DNA from: Alloalcanivorax xiamenensis
Lineage (GTDB): Bacteria; Pseudomonadota; Gammaproteobacteria; Pseudomonadales; Alcanivoracaceae
DNA: 64,000 bases
Direction of reading: 5' to 3'
Assembly (NCBI RefSeq): GCF_009846745.1
Contig: NZ_AQPF01000019.1
Span: 1 to 64,000 of the forward strand
Shown: in pieces, positions 41,372 to 50,443 of the stretch
How the letters are laid out: each line of letters opens with the position of its first letter
How positions within the stretch are numbered: position 1 is the stretch's first letter
Program-made: the position numbers and the translations under genes
The notes under the pieces: generated by a model
What the model was told of the DNA's origin: nothing
Seen by the model: the letters and a program-made list of their open reading frames with translations, nothing else
Database searches by the model: none

Positions 41372-42301
41372 ATGACCACTCTGGACATCAAAACCCTTGC
41401 CCTGCCCACTTCCTGGCATATGGATACTCTACGGGACGTGGCGGGACCATTGCGGCTGGTGAAGTGGGATTTGCGCGATGATCCTCCGGTGTCGCCGGAA
41501 GAGATCGACGCGGTAGTGTTTCATCATCCCGCCGGCAGCACCGGACTGGCACGCCTGGGGCAGCTTCCCAATCTGAAACTGGTGCAGACTCAATCCACCG
41601 GGTACGACGGCTTTGTCGAGGCCGCCGGCGGCGCCACCGTGGCCAATGCCTATGGCCTGCACGCGGAAGCCACCGCCGAATTGGCGCTGAGCCTGATTCT
41701 GGCGGGCCAGCGGGCCCTTTATGATTTCGCCGTGGACCAGAAAGCCCACCGCTGGGCCCCGAAACAAACACCGGGGCTGGTGGACCGCACCGTATTGATC
41801 ATCGGCGCCGGCGGCATCGGCCGCGCCATCGCCAAGCGTTTGCTGCCATTCGGCGTGACCCTGCTGCGGATGGGACAAAAAGCCCGGGAAGATGATCTTG
41901 GCATTGTCCACGCCAATACCGAACTGCCCACGCTGCTGCCGCAAGCGGAAATCGTGGTGCTGATCACCCCGCTTAATGACGCCACCCACCATCTGGTGAA
42001 CGCCGATTTTCTGGCACGCCTACCCGATGGCGCACTGGTGGTGAACGTGGCACGAGGCCCGGTGGTGGACACCGATGCCCTGCTGGCGGAACTGCGAAGC
42101 GGACGGCTGCGTGCCGCTCTGGATGTGGTGGAGCCGGAGCCCCTGCCCGAGGATCACCCTCTTTGGGACGCGCCAAACACCTTGATCACACCGCATGTGG
42201 GCGGCCGTAGCGAGGCACTGAAACCCCGGCTGTCGGCGTTCCTGCGCGATCAGGTGGGGCGGATCGCGCGGGGGGAGTCGCTGTTGAATATAGTGGGTTG
42301 A
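41372..42301 (+). CDS. D-2-hydroxyacid dehydrogenase (NAD-binding)
   Basis: A 309-residue D-isomer-specific 2-hydroxyacid dehydrogenase, interconverting a 2-oxoacid and its D-hydroxy form. It has NAD motif VLIIGAGGIGRAIAKRL, LVNVARGPVVDTDALLAEL with the catalytic Arg, VVEPEPLPEDHPLW with the Glu, and TPHVGGRSE with the His. ATG at MTTLDIKTLAL has AGGGAA upstream. Candidate substrates are hydroxypyruvate/glyoxylate, in line with the adjacent aminotransferase, but this is inference. Confidence 0.9.
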   Translation: MTTLDIKTLALPTSWHMDTLRDVAGPLRLVKWDLRDDPPVSPEEIDAVVFHHPAGSTGLARLGQLPNLKLVQTQSTGYDGFVEAAGGATVANAYGLHAEATAELALSLILAGQRALYDFAVDQKAHRWAPKQTPGLVDRTVLIIGAGGIGRAIAKRLLPFGVTLLRMGQKAREDDLGIVHANTELPTLLPQAEIVVLITPLNDATHHLVNADFLARLPDGALVVNVARGPVVDTDALLAELRSGRLRAALDVVEPEPLPEDHPLWDAPNTLITPHVGGRSEALKPRLSAFLRDQVGRIARGESLLNIVG

Positions 42302-42311
42302 AGATAAGGAC

Positions 42312-42500
42312 GCTGGCACGCGTGCACGCAACACGCTGGCACGCGAAAACATCAACACCAAAGTCGATGGATCGCATGCCAGCGTACCCGGGCAAAGACT
42401 TGTGGTCGCCCAGCGTTGCCGAGCAGTGTGGCGTTTCCGGGCTCCGCTCATATTCGTTGCAAGTATGGCGTGCCAGCGAGCAAGCGTGTTGCGTGCCAGC
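42312..42500. repeat. GCTGGCACGC element, two direct and two inverted copies
   Basis: GCTGGCACGC occurs exactly at 42312-42321 and 42335-42344, and its reverse complement at 42468-42477 and 42491-42500, so the 190-base block is bounded by paired inverted ends, with a GTGTTGCGTGC/GCACGCAACAC pairing between the ends. It occupies the 207-base space between two convergent genes. The middle shows no gene. Repeat, MITE remnant, or terminator cluster. Confidence 0.75.
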
Positions 42501-42508
42501 GCTTCTTT

Positions 42509-45500
42509 TTACCACGTATCAATCATCGGCCGCCGCTTGCCGGCGATCGGCGCCATGCCTTCCGGCGGCTGAGCCCGCAGGCCGCGCATCACCCAGGCAC
42601 GGGTATCCACCGGGTCGATCACGGCGTCGATTTCCAGGGCCGCGGCCATGCTCAGCGCCTGCCCTTTCTCGTACAGCTGGGCCACCAGCTTCTCATACAG
42701 CGCCTGACGTTCTTCCGGCGTTTCCTGGGCATCCAGTTCCTTGCGATAAGCCAGATTCACCGCACCCTCCAGTCCCATGCCACCAAATTCACCGGTGGGC
42801 CAGGAAGCGCAATAGAACGGTGCATGGAAAGAGCCACCGGTCATGCCCTGAGCCCCCAAGCCATACCCCTTGCGCAGCACGATGGAGAACAGCGGCACGG
42901 AAAGACTGGCGGCGGTGACGAACATGCGGCAAGTGTGGCGCACGGTGGCGGTCTTTTCTTCATCGGGACCAACCATGAATCCAGGGGTGTCGCACAAACT
43001 CAGCATCGGAATACCGAAGGCATCGCACAACTGCATGAAGCGGGACGCCTTGTCCGCCCCCGGTGCGTCGATGGCGCCACCCAGCACTTTCGGGTCGTTG
43101 GCGATCAGTCCCAGCGGACGACCTTCGATGCGGATGAACCCGGTGATCATGCCCGGCGCGAAATCCGGCCGCAGTTCCAGGTAGGAATCGCTGTCCACCA
43201 GAATGCGAATCAGGGAGCGCACGTCATAGGCGTGCAGACGATTTTCCGGGATCGCCCGGCGCAGCCAACGCTGATCCTCGCAGTCCCAGTTGTCCACCGG
43301 CCCCTGGAAATAGCCCATCAGTTTCTTCGCCAGGGCGGCGCCTTCTTCCTCATCCTTGACCACGCAATCGATCACGCCGTTGTGGCGCTGCACCGACACC
43401 GGCCCCACTTCCTCGGGCCGGAACGAACCCAGGCCGCCCCCTTCGATCATCGCCGGGCCGGCCATGCCGATGCAGGCGTTCTCGGTGGCGATCATCAGAT
43501 CGCTGCAACCGGCGAACACCGCGTTGCCGGCAAAACAGCGTCCGGACACCACGGCGATACGCGGCACCAGACCACTGAGCCGGGCGTATTGCAGGAAGCT
43601 GGGACCGTCCAGACCCGCCACCTTGGTGGCGTTGTCGGTATCGCCGGGACGGCCACCGCCGCCTTCAGCGAAAAAGATCACCGGCAGACGGTGCTTTTCC
43701 GCCACTTCCAGAATCCGATCCGTCTTCTTGTGGTTCATGGTGCCCTGGGTGCCGGCCAGCACGGTGTAATCGTAGGCCAGCACCACGCAGCGGCTCTTGC
43801 TGTCGTCGAACAGGTCACCATTCACCGATCCGATGCCGGTGACCATGCCATCCGCCGGAGTATTCTTGATCAGATCCTCGACACTGCGGCGGGCTTTCTG
43901 GGCAGCGATGGTCAGACCACCGTATTCAATGAAGCTGTCTTCATCGCAAATCGCCGCCACGTTTTCCCGGGCGGTACGCTGGCCGGTGCGACGGCGTTTG
44001 GCCACCGCATCGGGGCGGTTCTCATCCTCCAGCAGCGCCAGCCGCTGTTTCAGCCGCGCCAGATCGGGACGGATGTAATCCAGATCAATGTCCTCTTCCT
44101 CGGCACCCTGCTCGTTGCCGACCTCCGCCGGCTCCACGAACAACAGCGGCTCGTCCTTACCGACGGCATCGCCTACCTCCAGCGCGCACAAGCGCACGAT
44201 ACCGCTCACCGAGGCCACCACCTGGTGCTGCATTTTCATCGCCTCGACAAAGGCCACCGGCTGCCCGGCCCGCACCGTGTCCCCTTCCGTCACCAGGTAT
44301 TCCACCAGCACGCCCTGCATCGGCGTGATCACCGCTTCGCTGCCCGCCGGCCCCTCCACCCGTTGAGAGGCGGAAGCCTGTTCCTCGGCGCCGCTGCTGA
44401 AGTGCAATTGCCGGTGCTCGGCATCGCCCACCAGTTCCGCCATGTGCTCATCCACGAAACGGGTGTGCAGCGTGTTGCTCACCACCTCATCGCGTTGCAG
44501 CAGGTTCTGCAGAAAGCCGATGTTGGTTTCCACGCCTTCGATACGGAACTGACACAAGGCCCGATAGGCCCGCCCCACGGCGTCGGCGTAATCCGCGCCG
44601 CGACTGTGCACGATCAGCTTGGCCAGCAGGGAATCGTAGTGAGGGCTGGTGCGGTAACCGCGGTAACCGAAGGTATCCACGCGCACACCCGGGCCGCCGG
44701 GGGCCTCGAAGGTGGTCAGGGTACCACCGCTGGGCTGGGTGTCCCCGTTGGCGCTCATGGTTTCCATGTTGATGCGCAACTGGATCGCGTATCCCGTCGG
44801 CGCGGGCTCACGCCCGGACACCAACCCCAGCTCGGCCAGGGAGGAACCGCCAAACAGGCGCAGTTGCGTCTGCACCAGATCCACACCGGTCACCTCCTCG
44901 GTGACGGTATGCTCCACTTGCAAGCGCGGGTTCGCTTCGATAAAGGCGAAGCGGGATTCATCCGCGTCGACCAGAAACTCAAAGGTACCGAGGCCGCGAT
45001 AACCGACCTGGCCGGCGATACGCCGGGCCGCGTCCAGCAATTGCCGGCGCATGTCCTCCGAGAGCGTGGGGCTCGGCGCGATTTCCAGCAGTTTCTGGTT
45101 GCGGCGCTGCACACTGCACTCGCGCTCCCACAAATGCACCGGCTCGGCCCCGCCATCGCCGACAATCTGAACTTCAATGTGACGGGCCCGCGCCACGAAG
45201 CGCTCCACGTAAACGGCATCGTTGCCGAATGAGGAGGCGGCCTCCGCCTGACAGCGGCGATAGGCTTCGTCCAGGTCATCATCCGGGCCGACGATACGCA
45301 TGCCGCGTCCACCGCCACCCGCGATGGCCTTGACGATCACCGTGCCCTGCTCACCCAGTTCCGCACGGAACGCCCGGGCCTGCTCCAATGAAGTGGCGCC
45401 ATTGGTGCCCGGCACCACCGGCACATCGCATTCCTGCGCCAATTCCCGCGCCCGGGCCTTGTCCCCCAGCAGCGACAGGGTTTCCGATGAAGGACCGACG

Positions 45501-45805
45501 AAAGTGATACCGGCCTGTTCGCACAGGGCGGCGAAGGTGGGGCTTTCGCTAAGAAAGCCGTAGCCGGGATGGACCGCGTCGCAACCCTGCTCCCGGGCCA
45601 CTTTCAGCAATTGCTCACCGTCCAGGTACGCCGCCACGCCGCGCCCTTCCAGGGCCACCGCCTGATCCGCCAGGCGGGTGTGCAAGGAGGTGGCGTCGTC
45701 CTCGGGGTACACCGCCACGGTGGCGATGTTCAGGTCGGCGGCGGCTCGGGCAATGCGTACCGCCACCTCTCCGCGGTTGGCAATCAGCAGTCTGGAAATG
45801 GTCAT
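42509..45805 (-). CDS. Single-chain acyl-CoA carboxylase (BC-BCCP-CT)
   Basis: Biotin-dependent acyl-CoA carboxylase of 1098 residues with all functions in one chain. Biotin carboxylase spans about residues 1-450 (IANRGEVAVRIARAA; ATP loop IAGGGGRGMRIV; FIEANPRLQVEHTVTE). The BCCP domain has biotinyl Lys524 in VEAMKMQH. The carboxyltransferase follows (GMVTGIGSVNG, EGGGGRPGD, VVSGRCFAGNA, GFIRIEGRPLGLIAND, CDTPGFMVG, AQGMTGGSFHAPF). This order matches the long-chain acyl-CoA carboxylases described in mycobacteria and some proteobacteria, but chain-length preference is not readable. It is divergent from a TetR gene with a perfect dyad between them. Confidence 0.92.
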   Translation of the reverse strand: MTISRLLIANRGEVAVRIARAAADLNIATVAVYPEDDATSLHTRLADQAVALEGRGVAAYLDGEQLLKVAREQGCDAVHPGYGFLSESPTFAALCEQAGITFVGPSSETLSLLGDKARARELAQECDVPVVPGTNGATSLEQARAFRAELGEQGTVIVKAIAGGGGRGMRIVGPDDDLDEAYRRCQAEAASSFGNDAVYVERFVARARHIEVQIVGDGGAEPVHLWERECSVQRRNQKLLEIAPSPTLSEDMRRQLLDAARRIAGQVGYRGLGTFEFLVDADESRFAFIEANPRLQVEHTVTEEVTGVDLVQTQLRLFGGSSLAELGLVSGREPAPTGYAIQLRINMETMSANGDTQPSGGTLTTFEAPGGPGVRVDTFGYRGYRTSPHYDSLLAKLIVHSRGADYADAVGRAYRALCQFRIEGVETNIGFLQNLLQRDEVVSNTLHTRFVDEHMAELVGDAEHRQLHFSSGAEEQASASQRVEGPAGSEAVITPMQGVLVEYLVTEGDTVRAGQPVAFVEAMKMQHQVVASVSGIVRLCALEVGDAVGKDEPLLFVEPAEVGNEQGAEEEDIDLDYIRPDLARLKQRLALLEDENRPDAVAKRRRTGQRTARENVAAICDEDSFIEYGGLTIAAQKARRSVEDLIKNTPADGMVTGIGSVNGDLFDDSKSRCVVLAYDYTVLAGTQGTMNHKKTDRILEVAEKHRLPVIFFAEGGGGRPGDTDNATKVAGLDGPSFLQYARLSGLVPRIAVVSGRCFAGNAVFAGCSDLMIATENACIGMAGPAMIEGGGLGSFRPEEVGPVSVQRHNGVIDCVVKDEEEGAALAKKLMGYFQGPVDNWDCEDQRWLRRAIPENRLHAYDVRSLIRILVDSDSYLELRPDFAPGMITGFIRIEGRPLGLIANDPKVLGGAIDAPGADKASRFMQLCDAFGIPMLSLCDTPGFMVGPDEEKTATVRHTCRMFVTAASLSVPLFSIVLRKGYGLGAQGMTGGSFHAPFYCASWPTGEFGGMGLEGAVNLAYRKELDAQETPEERQALYEKLVAQLYEKGQALSMAAALEIDAVIDPVDTRAWVMRGLRAQPPEGMAPIAGKRRPMIDTW

Positions 45806-45894
45806 GGGGCTGGTCCGTCCTGTTATTCGAATGGGTGCGCAAACCTGGTTGCACCGGTCACGGGGTACGACGATAGCGATTTACTTACTTACAC

Positions 45895-45910
45895 GTCAAT
45901 TAGTATTGAC
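45895..45910. promoter_or_regulatory. Perfect dyad, candidate TetR operator
   Basis: GTCAATTAGTATTGAC is a perfect inverted repeat (6-bp arms, 4-base spacer) in the 140-base AT-rich gap between the divergent carboxylase and tetR genes, flanked by TTACTTAC repeats. It is well placed to control both. Confidence 0.5.
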
Positions 45911-45945
45911 AGGGTTTTTATTTACTTGCAGATTAGGAACCCAAT

Positions 45946-46614
45946 TTGGACCAGTCGGAGACAGCCCCCGTGGGACGCCCGGAGAAAAAAGCACGACTCG
46001 GCCAGCCGCCCATGAAGACACAGATCAAGCAGGCGGCCCGGGAGCTGTTTATCCAGCGCGGCATCGGCGACGTCAGCTACGGCGATATCGCCGAGGTCGT
46101 GAATACCACCCGGGCCAACCTGCATTACCACTTCGGGAACAAGGAAGCGCTGATTGAAGCGGTGTTCCAGGAGACCTTCGACAGCGTCGAGAACACCTTC
46201 CAGGAAATCTGGGCCAAGCCCGGCCTGACCCTGGACCAGCGCATCGAACTGGCCGCGAAGGACAGCGCGGAGCGCTTCTACCAGTTCAACGATCACGAAA
46301 AAGGCCGCCGGCCCTGGAGTCTCTCCGCCCAGGCCCGCTTCACCAGCCAGCATATTTCCACCAAGGTTCAGGCCGGCATTTCGAACATGTCCCGAAGTTT
46401 CGAGGACTATGTGACTCACGCGGTGAAACTGGCCATCGGCAATGGCGAGCTGCGTCACGATGCGCCAGTCCGCACCATCGTGTTAATGATTTCACCGATA
46501 TGGAATTTCGGTTCGCTGCTGACTCAACACAGCGGCCTGAAAAAACTGATGGACCATTACGCCGCGGTGCGCACCACCATCAAAGCGGCTTATGGCGCAC
46601 CTGACGACGCGTGA
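45946..46614 (+). CDS. TetR-family regulator
   Basis: A 222-residue TetR-type regulator with HTH QIKQAARELFIQRGIGDVSYGDIAEVVNTTRANLHYHFGNKEALIEAVF. The start is a TTG (AGGA 8 bases upstream), as no suitable ATG lies upstream. The C-terminal domain would bind a ligand, plausibly an acyl-CoA. It is divergent from the acyl-CoA carboxylase and points toward the ABC importer genes, so it may control either or both. Confidence 0.9.
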   Translation: MDQSETAPVGRPEKKARLGQPPMKTQIKQAARELFIQRGIGDVSYGDIAEVVNTTRANLHYHFGNKEALIEAVFQETFDSVENTFQEIWAKPGLTLDQRIELAAKDSAERFYQFNDHEKGRRPWSLSAQARFTSQHISTKVQAGISNMSRSFEDYVTHAVKLAIGNGELRHDAPVRTIVLMISPIWNFGSLLTQHSGLKKLMDHYAAVRTTIKAAYGAPDDA

Positions 46615-46699
46615 TTTCACGCACGACAGGGCCCTGCACACATTCAGATAACAACAGACCCGCGACAACACATCATGCGGGCCAGTGCCGGAGGCAAAC

Positions 46700-47710
46700 A
46701 TGGCGCAAACGCCGGAAGCGCGCACCAACAGCCCGCTGTTGGAAGTGCGTGATCTGAGTATTTCCTTCGCCCGACCCGGTGGCGAAACCTCGATCACACG
46801 CAACGTGTCGTTCGATGTGAACGCCGGCGAGCGAGTCGGCGTGGTCGGCGAAAGCGGCTGCGGCAAAACCGTCACGGGCCTTGCCCTGCTGGGCCTGCTG
46901 CCAAGCCGCACGGCCCGGATCCGCGGCCGGATTCTGTTCCAGGGCCGGGATCTGCTGACCATGCCGGCGCGGGAATTCCGGCGCCTGCGCGGCCGCGACA
47001 TCAGCATGATCTTTCAGGAACCGATGAGTGCTCTGGACCCGGTGTTCACGGTCGGCGAGCAACTCACGGAAACGCTGCGCAGCCACGAAAAAGTCAGCCG
47101 CGCGGAGGCCCGCGAGCGGGCCATCGCCGCCCTGGAAGAGGTTGGCATTCCTTCCCCCCACACCCGCATTGACGAGTACCCCTATCAGTTCTCCGGCGGT
47201 ATGCGGCAACGGGTAATGATCGCCATGGCGCTGATTTGCCGGCCGAAGCTGGTCATCGCCGACGAACCCACCACCGCTCTGGACGTCACCGTACAGGCCC
47301 AGATCATTGATCTGCTGCGCTCGCTCAGCGACAGCCACGGCACCGCTCTGCTGTTCATCACCCACGACCTGGGCGTGGTGGCGGAAACTTGCTCTCGACT
47401 GCTGACCATGTACGCCGGCGAGGTGGTGGAAAACGCGCCGGTGGACGATGTTCTGATCCGCCCGGGCCACCCGTATTCCTCCGGCCTGCTGCGTTCCCTG
47501 CCCGGGCTGAGCGAGCGTGGCAGCCGCTTGCCTTCGATTCCCGGCCGGGTGCCGGCACCGGATCACATGCCCGCGGGCTGTCGCTTCCAGCAGCGCTGCC
47601 CGCACGCCGCGCCTTTATGTGAACAGCATCCGGAGCTGGAGCCGTTCCAGGACCTTCGGGAAGTGCGCTGCTGGCGCAAGGATGAACTGACGCTGACGGG
47701 AGCGGTATGA
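46700..47710 (+). CDS. Oligopeptide-type ABC transporter ATPase 1 (DppD-like)
   Basis: A 336-residue ABC ATPase. Walker A is GESGCGKT, signature YQFSGGMRQRV, Walker B LVIADEPTTALDVT, then the C-terminal OppD/F extension with GCRFQQRCPHA and three further Cys. It powers import of peptides or similar solutes with the partner ATPase and permeases that follow. ATG at MAQTPEAR has GGAGG upstream. Its stop overlaps the next gene (ATGA). Confidence 0.94.
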   Translation: MAQTPEARTNSPLLEVRDLSISFARPGGETSITRNVSFDVNAGERVGVVGESGCGKTVTGLALLGLLPSRTARIRGRILFQGRDLLTMPAREFRRLRGRDISMIFQEPMSALDPVFTVGEQLTETLRSHEKVSRAEARERAIAALEEVGIPSPHTRIDEYPYQFSGGMRQRVMIAMALICRPKLVIADEPTTALDVTVQAQIIDLLRSLSDSHGTALLFITHDLGVVAETCSRLLTMYAGEVVENAPVDDVLIRPGHPYSSGLLRSLPGLSERGSRLPSIPGRVPAPDHMPAGCRFQQRCPHAAPLCEQHPELEPFQDLREVRCWRKDELTLTGAV

Positions 47711-48768
47711 ACATGAACGCTTTGGCTTCCCAAACCGTCGCCGACCGTGACGATGCCGTTTCGGTGGACGACCTGGTGATTCATTTCCATACCCGTGCCG
47801 GTACCGTGAAGGCGGTGGATGGCGTCAGCTTCCATATTCGTCCCGGTGAAACCTTCGGCATCATCGGTGAATCCGGTTCCGGCAAAACCACCCTGGGCCG
47901 GGCCCTGGCCGGTTTGCTCAAAGCCACCGACGGACACATCCGCTATCAGGGCCGGGAGCCGGCGACGCTGTCCAAGGCCGAGCAACGCCAGATTCGCCGG
48001 GATTACCAGATTATTTTTCAGGATCCCCATGCCGCGCTGAACCCGCGCATGAGCATTCTGCAATCGGTGATGGAACCGATGGAGATCCTGCGCGAGGGCG
48101 ACGCCCGCCAGCGCCAGCGGGTCGCCAAGGAAGCGCTGGAGCGAGTGGGTCTGCCGGCGGAAATCGGCAGGCGCTACCCACACGAACTGTCCGGCGGCCA
48201 GAAGCAACGGGTGAACATCGCCCGCACTCTGACCCTGAAGCCCCGCTTCATTGTTTGCGATGAGGTGGTGGCGGCGCTGGACGTGTCCATTCGCGGATCC
48301 GTGCTGAATCTGTTCGCCGATCTGCAAAAAGAGCTGGGTATCACCTACGCCTTCATTACTCATGACATCTCGGTGGTATCCCACGTCAGTGATCGCGTTG
48401 GCGTGCTGTATCTGGGCCGCCTGATGGAAGTGGGGCCGGCGGCGGCGGTGACCAAGAAACCGATTCACCCCTACACCCAGGCACTGCTGTCGGCGGAACC
48501 TCTGCCGTTGCCCAGCGGCCAGCGCGACCAACGCCGCGCCATCCGCCTGCAAGGGGAAATTCCCAGCCCGCTGGCGCCGCCTTCCGGCTGCCGCTTCCGC
48601 ACCCGTTGTCCGGCGGCCCAATCCCGCTGCGCCGAACAGGAGCCAGCCTGGCGGGAAGTCGCGCCCGAACATTGGGTGGCCTGTCATTTCGCCGACAGTG
48701 AAGGCGGTCCACTGGACCGGGAGCAACCGATCTCGTTTGGACGGGAAAGCGCCACCGAAACGGTCTAG
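47707..48768 (+). CDS. Oligopeptide-type ABC transporter ATPase 2 (DppF-like)
   Basis: A 353-residue ABC ATPase with Walker A GESGSGKTTLG, signature LSGGQKQRVN, Walker B FIVCDEVVAALDVS (note Glu-Val-Val in place of the usual Glu-Pro-Thr) and C-terminal GCRFRTRCPAAQ with Cys-rich region. The second ATPase of the importer. ATG overlaps the previous stop. A C-terminal tail ends the gene 40 bases before the solute-binding protein. Confidence 0.93.
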   Translation: MNMNALASQTVADRDDAVSVDDLVIHFHTRAGTVKAVDGVSFHIRPGETFGIIGESGSGKTTLGRALAGLLKATDGHIRYQGREPATLSKAEQRQIRRDYQIIFQDPHAALNPRMSILQSVMEPMEILREGDARQRQRVAKEALERVGLPAEIGRRYPHELSGGQKQRVNIARTLTLKPRFIVCDEVVAALDVSIRGSVLNLFADLQKELGITYAFITHDISVVSHVSDRVGVLYLGRLMEVGPAAAVTKKPIHPYTQALLSAEPLPLPSGQRDQRRAIRLQGEIPSPLAPPSGCRFRTRCPAAQSRCAEQEPAWREVAPEHWVACHFADSEGGPLDREQPISFGRESATETV

Positions 48769-48808
48769 CGCGCCCGAATTTGAGCACAACAACAACAGGT
48801 AGGGCATC

Positions 48809-50395
48809 ATGAACCATCACGATAACAACGACGACGATTTGATCATCAACGGCGTGCCCATGGGCCGCCGCGCTTTCCTCGGCATGCTGTCCGGCGCGCT
48901 GGCGGCCGGCACCTTGATGTCGCCCTCATGGAGTTGGGCGCAGGCCGGAGGACAGGCCACCCTGACCGTGAGCGCGCCAGCCAATCCTTCCAGTCTGGAC
49001 CCCGCCACCGGCGGCTCCGGTTCCGATCATGCGTTGCTGTTCCCGATGTACGACACTTTGGTCAATTGGGACCCGACCACCCTTAGCGCCACCCCCGGAC
49101 TGGCACAGAAATGGTCTTTCCCGGATCCCAAGACCCTGGTGCTGGAACTGCGCCCGGGCGTGACCTTCCATGACGGCACCCCGTTCAATGCCGAAGCGGT
49201 GAAAACCAACCTCGACCGCAGCCGTACCGCCGAGTTTTCCAACATTCGTCAGGACCTGAGCTCGGTGGATCGCGTCGAGGTCAACGGTGAGCACGTGGTC
49301 ACCCTGCACCTGAAGAACCCGGACAGCGCCTTGCCGCTGATTCTTTCCGACCGCGCCGGCATGATGGTCAGCCCCAAGGCCCTGGCCGACAACAATAACC
49401 GGGTGGACCGCAACCCGGTGGGCGCCGGCTTCATGCGCTTCCAGAAGTGGGACGATGGCAGCGAAGTCGCGATGACCCGTTACGCCGACTACAACGGCCC
49501 CAACAAACCCGCGGTGGGCGCCATCAGCTTCAAGATCATCACCGACAGCGCCACCCGTCTGCGCTCGGTGATGTCCGGGCAGGCTCAGGTGGCCTACCAC
49601 CTGGACGGCCGGCAGAAACAGATGATCGAGCGACTGCCCACCCTGCAGGGCTTCGCCGATCCCACCATCTACTGCTATCAGTTCTACATGAACATGGCAC
49701 GCAAGCCATTGGATGACGTACGGGTAAGACAGGCCATCAACTACGCGGTGGATCGCGAGGCCTTCGTCCGCGTCGCCATGGCCGGCGCTGGCGAACCGGC
49801 CTTCATGAACCTGCCGAAAAGCCACTGGGCCTATGATCCACAAACCGCCAAACTCTACCCCCATGATCCGGACAAGGCGCGGGCCCTGCTCAAGGAAGCC
49901 GGACACGCCGACGGCATCGAGCTGGACCTGCGCGGCTATAACGATCAGTCCTCGGTGCAGATGCAGGAAGTACTGATGGAGCAACTCTCCAAGGCCGGCA
50001 TCCGCGGCCGCTTCCGCACCGGTACCATCGCGGACATGTCCGCCGCCTATTTCGGTCAGCGCAAGGAAGGGCACATGCTGCTCTCGGCCTGGACCGGCCG
50101 CCCCGATCCCAGCCTGACTTACAGCCTGCTCTACAGCAGCACGTCCTACTTCAACGCCGGCCAGGTCAAAGCGCCGGAAGGCTTTGATCAGGCGTTGCTG
50201 GATTCACGCAGCAGCGATGATCAGGGTAAGCGCCAGGAAGCTCTGGCCCGGGCGCAACGCATCGCCATGGAGAACGCCCTGGTGGTGCCGCTGGCATTCC
50301 GCCAGAGCATCGTCGCCACCACCGCCGAAGTGCAGGGTTTCAAGAACAACCTGCTGGGCAAACCCAAATTCGACAACGTTTCCCTGAAAGCCTGA
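48809..50395 (+). CDS. ABC solute-binding protein (SBP_bac_5 type)
   Basis: A 528-residue periplasmic binding protein of the DppA/OppA class. N-terminus has a Tat-like signal (PMGRRAFLGMLSGALAAGTLM, with GRRAFLG) and an Ala-rich cleavage region; the mature part has the family landmarks LTVSAPANPSSLDPATGG, LRPGVTFHDGTPFNAEAVKTNLDR and RQAINYAVDREAFV. The family binds peptides, nickel complexes, opines and others, so ligand is unknown. It lies between the ATPases and the permeases. Confidence 0.9.
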   Translation: MNHHDNNDDDLIINGVPMGRRAFLGMLSGALAAGTLMSPSWSWAQAGGQATLTVSAPANPSSLDPATGGSGSDHALLFPMYDTLVNWDPTTLSATPGLAQKWSFPDPKTLVLELRPGVTFHDGTPFNAEAVKTNLDRSRTAEFSNIRQDLSSVDRVEVNGEHVVTLHLKNPDSALPLILSDRAGMMVSPKALADNNNRVDRNPVGAGFMRFQKWDDGSEVAMTRYADYNGPNKPAVGAISFKIITDSATRLRSVMSGQAQVAYHLDGRQKQMIERLPTLQGFADPTIYCYQFYMNMARKPLDDVRVRQAINYAVDREAFVRVAMAGAGEPAFMNLPKSHWAYDPQTAKLYPHDPDKARALLKEAGHADGIELDLRGYNDQSSVQMQEVLMEQLSKAGIRGRFRTGTIADMSAAYFGQRKEGHMLLSAWTGRPDPSLTYSLLYSSTSYFNAGQVKAPEGFDQALLDSRSSDDQGKRQEALARAQRIAMENALVVPLAFRQSIVATTAEVQGFKNNLLGKPKFDNVSLKA

Positions 50396-50443
50396 CGTCC
50401 GTGGCGCGCGCCTTGGTGCGCGCGCCCGGGCGGGAGTTTCCCC

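Noticed and set aside
42416..45232. A 938-codon open frame antisense to the acyl-CoA carboxylase
   Set aside because: Repetitive His/Arg/Gln-rich translation without any domain; the carboxylase on the other strand has every expected motif.
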